From contig NC_018068.1 in assembly GCF_000255115.2 (NCBI RefSeq), forward strand, positions 2,637,977-2,701,976: 64,000 nt of DNA. Reading direction: 5' to 3'. How positions within the stretch are numbered: position 1 is the stretch's first letter; each line of letters starts with the position of its first letter. The notes beneath the pieces are model-generated. The model was not told where the DNA came from, did no database searches, and worked only from the letters and a program-made list of their open reading frames with translations. A program made the position numbers and the translations under genes. Below are positions 18,345 through 27,785 of the stretch, piece after piece. The DNA comes from Desulfosporosinus acidiphilus SJ4 (GTDB taxonomy: Bacteria; Bacillota; Desulfitobacteriia; Desulfitobacteriales; Desulfitobacteriaceae).

Positions 18345-18710
18345 TTAACAGGAAAAAAACGATTTTTTACAGAGAACATCGCACACTATGGCTGCATCAA
18401 CGAGCGCCGAATTATTTGGCGAAGAAATTTGTGACACCCCCTGCGGCACGGCTCCTTTCCAATCGGGACCGCAGATGAGGTAGGTTCCGGCCTCGGTTCC
18501 TGTGGTACGTTTACCGACGTAGGAAAAGGTAGTATTTTTCGACGAATCGGTGAACTGCACACTGTAATATCGGCCGGACATGTCCGGCACATGCAAGATT
18601 TGCGGTCCTTTACTGAGGTCTAACCAGCGGATCGTGATAATCGTGTCACGGTTCACGCCAGTAGTCGTTAAGTATGAGCCTGATGAATGAAGAGGGTTTA
18701 CCTCCTGATT
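18345..18710 (-). pseudogene. DUF1254 protein relic
   Basis: The translation QEVNPLHSSGSYLTTTGVNR, then DTIITIRWLDLSKGPQILHV, GRYYSVQF and GPDWKGAVPQG, follows the DUF1254 core (normally NRDTLY..WLDLS..P..L.VPD..GRYY). It diverges after SPNN with an altered end and lacks both the N-terminus and the DUF1214 half. A remnant of a roughly 400-residue protein. Confidence 0.65.
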
Positions 18711-18726
18711 GCTTTACCGTTTTCTT

Positions 18727-19506
18727 CTATCTTACATCTTTCACTAAAGTAACAATTCCTTCTTTCTCGCCAAGACATTTAACCAGTAACTTAAATGAAT
18801 CAATTTTATCAAATTGCGATACTTCAAACACCATAGAAACTAAAGACTTATTGTCCTCTGTACGCTCAACGCTCATTGCCCCAGAGTTTTGATAGGTTTT
18901 GCCACTTGAATCAATAAACTGTGTTTTAATTGTTTCGATAGTAATGGGGTCAACTGAATTGACCAGAAACTTGATTGCGAAACCCGTCGGCAGCATTTGG
19001 GGGATACTCGCATCAAGTGAACTCAGTAAAACATTGTATTCCAATACCCCATTGTTTAAATTAGAGATATCCGTATTCTCTTCATATCCGCCTATAGACT
19101 GATTAACATACCCCTCTCCGGAAATTACAGTCCCCTTACCATCTGTGATTAACAAATCCAAATGTATATTGGACGTTTTCTTAATTGCTTTGACATCTCT
19201 AAACTTAACCTTGATGGAAAGAGCCAGCCTTGACTTATCCACAGTAACCTTAGTTATTTTCGTCCCTATGCCATTACATTGATTAATTAAAATCCTCATA
19301 AGCCAGGTGTGGAAAACACTGGGATTTTTTAGCGACTGTAGGTTCTTAAACGCCGAAAGGATAGATTCCTGAATGGCATCTCCAATGTCTTCTTCGGACG
19401 ATAATCTTGTCCTGGCGACTTTATACATTACCGGAAGGTATAAAGTTATGGCTTGGACGAAGGCCTCTTTGTCCCCTTTCTGAGCCTTCTTAATTTGATA
19501 TTCCAC
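18727..19506 (-). CDS. chimera: ECF sigma region 2 fused to anti-sigma-type C-terminal domain
   Basis: 259 residues in one frame. Residues 1-78 are the sigma-70 region 2 of an ECF factor (QIKKAQKGDKEAFVQAI, ARTRLSSEEDIGDAIQESIL, HTWLMRILINQC). Region 4 is missing. From about residue 85 the protein becomes beta-rich (SRLALSIKVKFRDVKAI, HLDLLITDGKGTVISGEGY, DSSGKTYQNSGAMSVE), matching the extracellular end of DUF4179/DUF5643-type anti-sigma proteins, which are normally the next gene. A deletion from inside the sigma gene into the anti-sigma gene would make exactly this fusion. Function as a sigma factor is unlikely. Confidence 0.75.
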   Translation of the reverse strand: MEYQIKKAQKGDKEAFVQAITLYLPVMYKVARTRLSSEEDIGDAIQESILSAFKNLQSLKNPSVFHTWLMRILINQCNGIGTKITKVTVDKSRLALSIKVKFRDVKAIKKTSNIHLDLLITDGKGTVISGEGYVNQSIGGYEENTDISNLNNGVLEYNVLLSSLDASIPQMLPTGFAIKFLVNSVDPITIETIKTQFIDSSGKTYQNSGAMSVERTEDNKSLVSMVFEVSQFDKIDSFKLLVKCLGEKEGIVTLVKDVR

Positions 19507-19647
19507 CTAAACCTTTCTTTCCATAATTGTTCTGCATTTTTTCTTCTCTACATATTAGACTAAAAAACGCTTGAAATGGTTGCATTGGATTAACGTAGTT
19601 ATGTTGGCTATACGACTAATTCATAGAGTTTTAAACCAAAAAACGTT

Positions 19648-19696
19648 CTCCTTCCACCGTCAATGTAGAATGAGAACGCTTCTTTTTTATTGTTTC
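19648..19696 (-). terminator. bidirectional terminator after the permease gene
   Basis: CGTTCTC and GAGAACG arms flank a 21-base loop. T-runs follow on both strands (TTTTTT on plus after CTTC; GTTTTTTGG on minus). It lies just downstream of the minus-strand permease. Confidence 0.65.
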
Positions 19697-19739
19697 ACCT
19701 TCCCTGCCAACTTGGTATGATTAATTGCAGAATCCTTAA

Positions 19740-22334
19740 TCAGTTCATGTCATCCCGAAGTGCGTCAATAATATTTTCTTTTTTTATCTTGCTAATGGCA
19801 TACAGCATGGTAATAAACACCACAAAGAGCACACTGAACACGCTGATTCCGATACTGCCCCACGGAAACACAAAATTTATATTGTCTGCTCCGCCGGCGA
19901 CCATCCCTTTGTAAATCAGCCAGGAGAAGATGATTGCCAGGGGAAGCCCGACAAGCAGAGCCCTCTCGCCATAAAAGGCGCATTCAAAGCACATCATTTT
20001 ATTGAAATCGCGGTCGGACATCCCCACAGAGCGGAGCATAGCAAGCTCCCGCCGGCGCAGCTTGATATTTGTGGAAATCGTGTTGAACACATTGGCAGCC
20101 GCAATCAGCGAAATCATAATGATAAACGTATAAGCGAACACGTTGGCAATGAATATCATATTGCGGTTCTGATCAAATATTTCAGACGAATTCAAAAGGA
20201 GATACGAGGCTGTAATTCCTTCGCCCTGAATCATCATTTTCATTTCAGCCACAGACTGGGATGGATTCATTGACCGAAAGGTCATGCCCTTAACCCTGAT
20301 ATTCGACGCAGTCTCGGAGTGAACAAGCTTCTCCTTGAGCGAGTAGGGAGCCATCCCCATAATAGTATAAGGGCTCAGCATGGACATTCCTGTTACCGCT
20401 GGTGTATCAGGCGGCACGGTATTGACAATCGTAATGCTTACGTTTTGTCCATGTTCCGTTTTCGGCTCGCTATTTATTTTGGGAGCGATGGTAAAATACA
20501 GGGAAGAATTCTTGAATATATCCTTGATCTGGCCAACCTTCTCCTCCCAGTTGCTGTGGCCTTGCACTTTGGCGACAGCAATCAGTTTCGCGTTTTGCCC
20601 GGTATATTCCTTCTCGGACAAACCCAAGCCTTTGATAATTTTCAGATAGGTTCTGTCATCAAGAAACTGGATTTGCATTGGCAGATTGACCGTTTCGTTC
20701 GACGAATGTACTCCCGCGGATTCCCAGTAAGCGTCTGAAAGATCACTTGCTTTGGCAGAGCAGGAATACTTCATAACAACTTGATAGGAGCTGTCGGTAA
20801 TACCGGCGGCAGTTTTCAGTTTGTCGTAAAGCTGCAGCATTTTGCTGTCGTTCATATCCTGTGTGCCAAAACTGATGTCGTAGTTGCTAACCGCTTTTGC
20901 CTGCTCCGATGCCTGTTTCAAATACGTTACAAAAGCGCTGGCCGATACAAACAACACAATGCTTAAAACAAGTGACAGCACAATGCTGCGATAACGTCCC
21001 TTGTTTCTCTTGGAGTTTTTCAGCGCAAGCGTACCTTCCAGGCCGAAGATGTGCTGTGCCGGTTTTGAGGTTTTGATTGCTTTAGCTTCCACTTTCACCT
21101 CATTCGTCTGGCGAATACACTCCATCACAGGCATATTGGCAGCCTTGCGAGCCGGAATATAGGCCGAAATCAGAATCGTAACCATGCTGACCGCCGCTGC
21201 GCCGATAATCGCGGGGGCGGATACCGTCAATGTTAAAGGGACGTTACTGTAGAGAACGTTTCCAAAATTCTTGGCGACAAGGTCAAGCACAAGCCCCATG
21301 CTGCCTATTCCGACAATAACACCAATCGGTATGCCGACCGCACCGATACAAAGCCCCTCAAACAGCACACAATGGCGCAGTTGCTTCGCGGTGGCTCCCA
21401 CCGACGAGAGAATCCCGAACTGATATGTGCGCTCGTTCAAGGAGATGTTGAAGGAATTGTAAATTAAAAAAATCGAACCAATCATGATGATGAAGACTAC
21501 AATGCTCCCGCTGGAGTACAGAAGATCGTTAAACACCTTATCGCCCGGATCGTCCGAAAGACCCATGAAACGCAGCAAATCATTATTCAAGATGTAAGCA
21601 TGGCTTCCGGCTGTTTTTTGTGCATAAGCATGAACGTCACGCGGGTTTTTCAGCGTGACAAACAAGCTGAGATCGTCCGCTGTGCCTGGGGCATCTGCGG
21701 TTGTGATTAAGGTGTATCCCGGCGCGGAATTTTCCTCAAAGTGGGGCGTTTGACAGATGCCGACCACCGTGTAGGTTCTCTCGTCCTGCGGCACAAGAGT
21801 TTCACTCTCGGCGGTGTACGGATCACTCTGGCCGAGCTTCTCGTTTCCGTTCATGCGGTTCCCGACATCAAGGGTAAGCATGTCGCCCACCTTGAACTGA
21901 ACGCCGCCTTTTGTCATGACACTCCCCGAAACAAGAATCTCCCCGCCGTTTTTCGGCAGCCTTCCGGAAACCAGCTCGATGGGCAGGGCGGCAAAGGCTT
22001 TCTTGCTGAATCCGGCGATAAGAAGATACGGTTTTTTGGGGTTCTTCCCGCCTTCAAGTTTTGCGTAGCCGATATTTTCAAATGTTGCGGTATTTGAAAC
22101 ATTGTTGTTACTTGCCTGTTTGGCTACGAAAGAAGAATTCACATCCTCAAATTCTACGTCCCAACCGCCGTATTTCTGGGCCGCGCCGTTCGCCATATAG
22201 TTTAGCAGGGAAACGCCAAAGGAAGCCACTGCCGTAATCAGGGCGGCAGACAGAACAACGCCGATAATCGTTACAAATGTGCGCGTGCGGCTCTTTTTGA
22301 GGCCTTGCAGTGCTACTTTGTTGAAAATGTTCAT
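19740..22334 (-). CDS. ABC transporter permease, FtsX/MacB type
   Basis: 864 residues. N-terminal helix after GLKKSRTRTFVTIIGVVLSA, a large extracytoplasmic domain (residues ~50-270), then three FtsX helices (e.g. GSIVVFIIMIGSIFLIYNSF, with NERTYQFGILSSVGAT). A second extracytoplasmic domain and a second FtsX set (RRELAMLRSVGMS) follow. The ATG overlaps the end of the ATPase gene by 4 bp. Such permeases pair with a LolD/MacB-type ATPase to move or sense lipophilic or peptide substrates such as antimicrobial peptides (family knowledge). GC looks higher than in the flanks, suggesting transfer. Confidence 0.85.
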   Translation of the reverse strand: MNIFNKVALQGLKKSRTRTFVTIIGVVLSAALITAVASFGVSLLNYMANGAAQKYGGWDVEFEDVNSSFVAKQASNNNVSNTATFENIGYAKLEGGKNPKKPYLLIAGFSKKAFAALPIELVSGRLPKNGGEILVSGSVMTKGGVQFKVGDMLTLDVGNRMNGNEKLGQSDPYTAESETLVPQDERTYTVVGICQTPHFEENSAPGYTLITTADAPGTADDLSLFVTLKNPRDVHAYAQKTAGSHAYILNNDLLRFMGLSDDPGDKVFNDLLYSSGSIVVFIIMIGSIFLIYNSFNISLNERTYQFGILSSVGATAKQLRHCVLFEGLCIGAVGIPIGVIVGIGSMGLVLDLVAKNFGNVLYSNVPLTLTVSAPAIIGAAAVSMVTILISAYIPARKAANMPVMECIRQTNEVKVEAKAIKTSKPAQHIFGLEGTLALKNSKRNKGRYRSIVLSLVLSIVLFVSASAFVTYLKQASEQAKAVSNYDISFGTQDMNDSKMLQLYDKLKTAAGITDSSYQVVMKYSCSAKASDLSDAYWESAGVHSSNETVNLPMQIQFLDDRTYLKIIKGLGLSEKEYTGQNAKLIAVAKVQGHSNWEEKVGQIKDIFKNSSLYFTIAPKINSEPKTEHGQNVSITIVNTVPPDTPAVTGMSMLSPYTIMGMAPYSLKEKLVHSETASNIRVKGMTFRSMNPSQSVAEMKMMIQGEGITASYLLLNSSEIFDQNRNMIFIANVFAYTFIIMISLIAAANVFNTISTNIKLRRRELAMLRSVGMSDRDFNKMMCFECAFYGERALLVGLPLAIIFSWLIYKGMVAGGADNINFVFPWGSIGISVFSVLFVVFITMLYAISKIKKENIIDALRDDMN

Positions 22335-23041
22335 GAGCGAGCCGCCTGCCTCTCGTCCCGCACCACTTTACCATCCGAGATTCCGATGATACGGTCTGCC
22401 TGCAAAGCGATGTTTTCATCGTGCGTGACGATGATCAGGGTCTGATGGTACTTTGTATGGCTTTCTTTAAGCAGATGGATGATCTCATGACTGTTGCGGC
22501 TGTCCAAACTGCCGGTGGGTTCGTCGGCAAGCATCACAGCTGGGGCATTCATCAATGCGCGGCCGATGGCCACGCGCTGCTGCTGACCGCCGGAAAGCTG
22601 GTTCGGCAAATGTGTTCTCCGCTCATGCAGGCCAAGCAACTCCAACAGGTCATTCAACCTCTCCTCGTTGACCTTCCGACTGTCCATCAGAATCGGCAGG
22701 GTGATGTTTTCCACCACATTCAGTGTAGGAATGAGATTGTGAAACTGATAAATAAGTCCGACCTGCCGTCTACGGAAAATGGCAAGCTTTTCGTTGCTTT
22801 GGGCATAGACATCCTGCCCCTCAAGATACACCTTCCCCCCCGTTGGCTTATCCACACCAGCGATAGCGTGCAGTAGAGTGGATTTGCCGGAACCTGAGGA
22901 ACCGATGATTGCGGTAAACTCTCCCCTTTCGATGGCAAGCGAAACATGGTCAAGCGCGGTGACTTGGCTTTCGCCCTTACCGTAGACCTTGTATAAATCT
23001 TCAATTTTTAAAAACTCCATTATGTGAGCCTCCTTCGTCAC
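22331..23041 (-). CDS. ABC transporter ATP-binding protein
   Basis: 236 residues. Walker [11 protein letters not shown]-loop [10 protein letters not shown], signature [16 protein letters not shown], Walker [13 protein letters not shown] and H-loop VTHDENIA are all intact. Of the LolD/MacB/BceA group. It may start at M8 ([14 protein letters not shown]), where GGAGG precedes. It powers the adjacent FtsX permease; the 4-bp overlap implies translational coupling. Confidence 0.9.
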   Translation of the reverse strand: MTKEAHIMEFLKIEDLYKVYGKGESQVTALDHVSLAIERGEFTAIIGSSGSGKSTLLHAIAGVDKPTGGKVYLEGQDVYAQSNEKLAIFRRRQVGLIYQFHNLIPTLNVVENITLPILMDSRKVNEERLNDLLELLGLHERRTHLPNQLSGGQQQRVAIGRALMNAPAVMLADEPTGSLDSRNSHEIIHLLKESHTKYHQTLIIVTHDENIALQADRIIGISDGKVVRDERQAARS

Positions 23042-23102
23042 GGTTTACCCATATAATAAAGCTTTCAACTTACATCTCTGTGACTTTCAGGTGAGAGATT
23101 CG

Positions 23103-24092
23103 TCACTTTGGGAAACGAATGGCAAATATCGCGCCGCCCTGCGAGTGATTTTTAGCGGTAATCATCCCGCCCTGCCTCGTTATAATCATCTTGCAGAGAG
23201 CCAATCCGATCCCGTACCCCGTCGCACCAGCGTTTTTCCCACGATAGAACCTGTCAAACAGGCAGGGCAGATCTTCTTTTTCAAAGCCTGCGCCGCTGTC
23301 ATGGATGGCAATCTCGGTAAACAGCGGGTTGTCTGTGCAGGCAATCACAATCTTCCCGTTATCGCCTGCGCTTTCCATGCAATTTTTGAGGATATTTTGA
23401 ATGGCTTCGGAAAGCCAACCAGAATCGCCCTGAAGGATTATCCCTTTCGGCACGTCTATTTGCAAAGCAATATTGTGCAGCTCAAGTGGGATCAAAAACG
23501 GGTGAATCGCGGCGCTTATCAAAGTGTTCACATCGATCTCCTCACCTTTGAAAACCACAATGCCCGCATCTAGGCGGGATAATTTCAACAGGGAAGTAAG
23601 CAGCCAATCCATCTGTTCGAACAATTCCTTAGTTTCCCGTATCAATGCTTTCCGTTCATTTTTGTCAGGGTCATTCTCTAATAATGATAGAATAAGGTTT
23701 ACGGATGTGAGCGGGGTGCGGAGTTGGTGAGCTATGTCGGCCAGAGAATCGGCAAGATGTTCTTTTTCTTTTTTCAGCGCGTCGTTTTGCTCCCGAATAC
23801 GCAGCATCATCTTTGTAATCTCGTTTTGCAGAATAGAAAGTTCGCCCTCATCCGATTCACTAATATACAGATGATCAACATTATGAAGCACAAGATTGAT
23901 TTGATCTGAAATCTGCGCAATGCTTTTATATCGGGCTTTGGTAAATGCAAAAAGCGCTGTTCCAAAAGCGGCGGCAGAAGCAATGGCAAGCATTCCAGCA
24001 GCTTTATTGATTGTAAATCCCAGCGTTACAGCGGCGGCGGCGATTAAGGAGAACAAAATGGCGAACTGCCGAAACTCTTTATTCCGAAGCAT
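23103..24092 (-). CDS. sensor histidine kinase
   Basis: 329 residues. Two N-terminal helices with almost no extracellular loop (FAILFSLIAAAAVTLGF, MLAIASAAAFGTALFAF), so it has an intramembrane-sensing architecture. H-box DIAHQLRTPLTS (phospho-His near residue 122), N-box IQNILKNCMES, G1 DSGAGF, F-box LFDRFYRG and G2 GYGIGLAL. It phosphorylates the response regulator, whose gene it overlaps by 14 bp. As in Bce systems, the transporter may be the real sensor (inference). Confidence 0.9.
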   Translation of the reverse strand: MLRNKEFRQFAILFSLIAAAAVTLGFTINKAAGMLAIASAAAFGTALFAFTKARYKSIAQISDQINLVLHNVDHLYISESDEGELSILQNEITKMMLRIREQNDALKKEKEHLADSLADIAHQLRTPLTSVNLILSLLENDPDKNERKALIRETKELFEQMDWLLTSLLKLSRLDAGIVVFKGEEIDVNTLISAAIHPFLIPLELHNIALQIDVPKGIILQGDSGWLSEAIQNILKNCMESAGDNGKIVIACTDNPLFTEIAIHDSGAGFEKEDLPCLFDRFYRGKNAGATGYGIGLALCKMIITRQGGMITAKNHSQGGAIFAIRFPK

Positions 24093-24765
24093 ACCCGTCC
24101 CCTAATCTATATCCTGTCCCACGAACGGTCAGAATGATTTGCGGGCTTGCTGGGTTGTTCTCTATCTTCTCCCGCAACCGTTTGATGTACACGGTCAATG
24201 TATTGTCATTGACAAACTCGCCCGCAGCGTCCCACAATTCGTCAAGTAGTCTGCTCCTTGTGATAATACTTTTTGGGTTGTTAATAAACACCAGCAGCAA
24301 GCGGTATTCTAAGGCTGAAAGAAAAACCTCGCTGCCATCCTTTTTCACGACGCCGCTTGCCATATCGACATAAAGACCGCAGAGTTCAAAGACCGATGGA
24401 GAGCGTCCGCTTTTTCGCAGGGCTGTTCTAATTCGTGCAATCAATTCACGCGGACGAAAAGGCTTGGTGATATAATCGTCCGCGCCCATGTTCAGCCCCG
24501 TAACAACACTCGCCTCATCGCCGGAAGCAGTCAGAAAGATGACGGGAACATCTTGCGTTTCCTTGATTTCCGTGCAAACCGTAAAGCCATTTCCGTCAGG
24601 TAAAGAAATATCAATCAACACTAAGTCAAATTTATTCACGGCAAGCGCCGCATGAGCATCACCCCGCGTAGGGGCGTGAGTGACTGAAAATCCCTCCGAG
24701 CTGAGCAATTGCATAAGGTTTTTAGCGATTGTCTTATCGTCCTCAACCAAAAATATCCGTTTCAG
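24079..24765 (-). CDS. OmpR-family response regulator
   Basis: The receiver has the acidic pocket VEDD and the phospho-acceptor Asp in LVLIDISLPDGNG, then a C-terminal winged helix ending RGTGYRLG. In-frame coding (KRIF) extends five codons upstream of the TTG at 24750 to a CTG at 24765, which has GGATGG at good spacing. MKRIFLVEDD is the usual beginning, so CTG is probably the start, perhaps mutated from ATG. First gene of the regulator-kinase-ATPase-permease block. Confidence 0.85.
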   Translation of the reverse strand: MKRIFLVEDDKTIAKNLMQLLSSEGFSVTHAPTRGDAHAALAVNKFDLVLIDISLPDGNGFTVCTEIKETQDVPVIFLTASGDEASVVTGLNMGADDYITKPFRPRELIARIRTALRKSGRSPSVFELCGLYVDMASGVVKKDGSEVFLSALEYRLLLVFINNPKSIITRSRLLDELWDAAGEFVNDNTLTVYIKRLREKIENNPASPQIILTVRGTGYRLGDGYASE

Positions 24766-24879
24766 TTATTTTCACCATCCTTTAATTAACCAGCAATTTA
24801 GCTTCTGTATAAATTTTACAGCCCTTTACTTAAACATTTTTAAGTTTTATGCTCTAGTTGTCTTATTCCCCTAAAAAAG

Positions 24880-25336
24880 GATATACCTTCGCTTACTCCA
24901 CAATTTCAGTTTCTTATTTAATTGCGCATTTCTATGAACTACAAAAACTAATTCGGATCTATACTTCAGCAGATATTGTCCTTTCAATAAAAGCCTTACC
25001 ATTTCTCGTTGAGTTGTGAAATGGTTCTCATCGCCTTACTAGAACAGCCGTATGATATTTGCTTGGTCATAGTCCCAAATCTCAATTGCCTCCATCTTAT
25101 TAGCCCCCTTTTTGCCAACCGTAAACTTTATTGTTATTGTTTTTTGCTCGGACAATTGCATTGATACGATTGACTTGTTTTAGTCCGTTGAGATCTATGA
25201 CTTTAAGCGTATCTCTGATTGCATCAGCCTGCGGCAGCTTTGTTCCTTGGGGATGCAGTTTACTAAACTCGTGATTCTTTAGCTTTAGATTCAGTTCGTT
25301 GAAGCTTTTTATCCTAAGCAAGAAACCAAAAAGCAC
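24880..25336 (-). pseudogene. IS4-like transposase relic
   Basis: 25100-25336 encodes SFNELNLKLKNHEFSKL and GTKLPQADAIRDTLKVIDLN, typical of the N-terminal region of an IS4-type transposase, stopping before any catalytic Asp. Coding-like sequence on the same strand continues to about 24880 (HFTTQREMVRLLLKGQYLL) in another frame, which may be further debris. No inverted repeats could be assigned. Confidence 0.5.
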
Positions 25337-25479
25337 AGATAGAACTAGCCATTAAATTCAGGCGGCTTCTGGTTTCTTATTGTGAGTATAATCAGGTGAA
25401 CCTTACGGTGTCCACAATAAGGGGTTTCTGAACCTTTTAGATGTCCATTTCTATGTGTACATTTTATAGATCTCGCTTA

Positions 25480-25790
25480 AATTTTTCAACGATTCCTTAA
25501 ACCTTTTACGATTCCGGTACAAAAACAGAAAAAGCGCCGCCTTAAACAATACTCAATCTACCCTAAAACGCCGAAAAGCCCAGCACTGCTGGACTTTTTA
25601 TGTTCATGAATTGTATCAATTATTGAGTACTTAGTTGAGATGATGAGACTAAAAACCAGATTCTTTGATACAATTTAACGATACAACTCCCGCTTGAGGA
25701 TCAAAGGGGTGCAATTGCTCAAAAGGGGGTGCATTTTTCTGTGGGAGTGCACAGTACCTAAACGCGGGCTCACTTTAATATTCTCCTTAA
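25480..25790 (+). repeat. family B repeat, copy 1
   Basis: Core elements: ACGCCGAAAAGCCCAGCA, GCTGGACTTTTTATG hairpin, ATTGTATCAATTATTGAGTA, TTTGATACAATTTAACGAT, then two GGGGTGCA-type motifs. It shares most of its length with copies at 32884 and 36630, and its left half with the sequence next to the tmRNA at 60828. Confidence 0.8.
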
Positions 25791-25822
25791 TTGAACATAA
25801 CAGATCCACGCTTATTCCCTCA

Positions 25823-26452
25823 TTATTGGATTGAATTCATCAACTCATAAAAACATTCGGATTCATGAGTCCTATAAAGATTATACCAGGCATCTAATGT
25901 CTTAGTAGAAAACACGTCCAAGGCTTTCAAGACATGTACGGAAAATTCCAACGGAGCTATTCCGGAAGCAGTTATCAGTTTTCCGTCAGTTACCGCAGAC
26001 TCCTGCTTATAGTGATTTTCTCCTGCATAGTTAGGACACATCATTTTAAGATATCCCAAATCATTACTTGTATGATTTCTTGAATCTAGAAGTCCATTTT
26101 GAGCAAGTGACATTGTCGCACCACATATCGCCGCTACAATTATATTCTTATCGATACATTGTTTAGCTAAACTTAATATTGGTTGATGAATTGTTTCCAT
26201 CCACGTTTCACCACCAGGTAAAATCAAAGCGTCAGTTTCTTTTATGTTGCATTCTTCCAAATCAATATCAGGTAGTATTCTCAACCCGCCCATTGTAGTA
26301 ATATAATTCTTTTCAAGTCCTAAAGTTACTACTTTAACTGGTGATATATCCTTCCTAAAATACCTTCCTGAGTTTAACTCTGCAGTCAAAAATCCAACTT
26401 CCCAATCGGCCATTGTATCAAATACATAAAGATATACAACATTATTATTCAT
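25823..26452 (-). CDS. DJ-1/PfpI family protein (second)
   Basis: 210 residues from the ATG at 26452, chosen because GGAGG lies eight bases upstream. VVYLYVFDTMADWEVGFL, GGLRILPDIDL, DALILPGGETW and the nucleophile elbow AAICGATMSL (Cys near residue 103) match the family. Related to 9183-9782. The WYL regulator upstream on the same strand probably controls it or a shared stress response (context inference). Confidence 0.85.
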   Translation of the reverse strand: MNNNVVYLYVFDTMADWEVGFLTAELNSGRYFRKDISPVKVVTLGLEKNYITTMGGLRILPDIDLEECNIKETDALILPGGETWMETIHQPILSLAKQCIDKNIIVAAICGATMSLAQNGLLDSRNHTSNDLGYLKMMCPNYAGENHYKQESAVTDGKLITASGIAPLEFSVHVLKALDVFSTKTLDAWYNLYRTHESECFYELMNSIQ

Positions 26453-26537
26453 ACGCATGTCCTCCATTTTTTTATTTTTCAAGCGTTAATCAAACATCCA
26501 TCCATGATAAAGAACGATGTTTAACTTCATAATATAA

Positions 26538-26570
26538 TAGCTTCACTGACAACCACTGTCAGTGAAGCTA
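26538..26570 (-). terminator. perfect 14-bp inverted repeat after the WYL regulator
   Basis: TAGCTTCACTGACA (26538-26551) and its exact complement (26557-26570) flank a 5-base loop, with an AT-rich tail on the minus strand. A likely terminator or processing hairpin between the regulator and the DJ-1 gene. Confidence 0.6.
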
Positions 26571-27533
26571 TCATAATTGATAATATTCCATTAATTCGGA
26601 TGCAACAGAAACAAGCTTTTTCTTTAAACTCTGCGGTTCCATCACTTGAATAGCCTTTCCATAAGATAAGAGAAAATGGGGTACATATGCATGAAGTGCT
26701 CTTTCGTCTAATAAAAAAACTGCTTGATTTGATGTACGCTCTTTCAGGTGATGACCTAAAAACCAATGAATACACAAATCGTCCAAAGCTTCTGACCTAC
26801 CACAAATAATTACTGAGGCCAACCCATCCTTACTTTCAGAATCCGGTAAAAGATTTTGAATTAAAAATTTCCTAGCAGAAAAGGCTTCCGGCCTTTTAAA
26901 CATCATTTGCGTCCGTTGTATCCGAAAAATCCGTTCTGCCCGAAAGACTCTGATTTCATTTCGAAGATGGCAAAATCCAACCGTATACCATTTATTGTTC
27001 CAATAGAGCATTCCATAAGGGTCAATCACTCTTGGCCGGGGTTGTTCATCATGGCTTGTACGGTATTCAATTTCAACAGAATATTCGTTTGCTACAGCCC
27101 GCTCCAGTTCTTCCAATGTCAGCTTAACAGACGGGGCAATATCACGGTTTAACACTTCGAAACCGGCTAAGTGGCGCTTGAGGATACTTTCCTGTTCCTG
27201 GTTTGAATACATTTTTAATTTTTGTGTTGCATTGTTTAATGACTCACTGAAAGGGTATCCCGCTTCGTTGGCAAATACGGCGGCATGAAGCAGTGCTTTT
27301 TGTTCTTCAATATCGAAAAACAAAGGTGCATGGATAAAATTACTCAGTAAACTATATCCACCGTTCTGTCCTGCATCAGATACAATCGGTACTCCGCTTG
27401 CGCAGAGCGAATCAATATAACGGTAAACAGTTCGTATATTTATCTCCAATTTTTCCGCTATTTGCTTCGCAGTTATTTTTGATCCAGAATTAAGCATCCA
27501 TATAATCGCCAGCATATTATCGTTTTTTGCCAT
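26571..27533 (-). CDS. YafY-type WYL-domain transcriptional regulator
   Basis: 320 residues. N-terminal HTH_11 (SKITAKQIAEKLEINIRTVY, then RYIDSLCASGVPIVSD) followed by a WYL domain (VEIEYRTSHDEQPRPRVIDP, YGMLYWNNKWYTVGFC, IRVFRAERI) and a C-terminal WCX-type extension. Such proteins respond to a ligand bound by the WYL domain; the ligand is unknown. Upstream of and co-oriented with the DJ-1/PfpI gene. Confidence 0.9.
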   Translation of the reverse strand: MAKNDNMLAIIWMLNSGSKITAKQIAEKLEINIRTVYRYIDSLCASGVPIVSDAGQNGGYSLLSNFIHAPLFFDIEEQKALLHAAVFANEAGYPFSESLNNATQKLKMYSNQEQESILKRHLAGFEVLNRDIAPSVKLTLEELERAVANEYSVEIEYRTSHDEQPRPRVIDPYGMLYWNNKWYTVGFCHLRNEIRVFRAERIFRIQRTQMMFKRPEAFSARKFLIQNLLPDSESKDGLASVIICGRSEALDDLCIHWFLGHHLKERTSNQAVFLLDERALHAYVPHFLLSYGKAIQVMEPQSLKKKLVSVASELMEYYQL

Positions 27534-27613
27534 TGGACATCCTCCTTTCCTTTAGGACATTTCCATCCTTCCTTTTTCTCATTATTTCCTAACAAAAGGA
27601 ATCCACATTTCCC

Positions 27614-27649
27614 TTCACGCCACTATTATAGCATTATCAGTAGCGTGAA
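27614..27649 (-). promoter_or_regulatory. WYL regulator promoter with inverted-repeat operator
   Basis: On the minus strand TATAAT (27625-27630) lies inside an inverted repeat with arms TTCACGC (27614-27620) and GCGTGAA (27643-27649). A regulator bound here would cover the -10 box, so autoregulation is likely. No good -35 is seen. Confidence 0.55.
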
Positions 27650-27785
27650 CCTTTATTAATATCAGAATCGGAATGTAACACAACGTCATTATGCCACATT
27701 AGAATTACCAAATACATCTATATATGCGCGGAAAGTTAAACGATCTATAATATTTCTAAAGGATAAAGATGTTAAGCCTAAGCAC

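Noticed and set aside
20319-22097. Several plus-strand ORFs across the permease gene
   Set aside because: They are frames opposite a long, well-conserved minus-strand coding region with higher GC, where spurious open frames are common.
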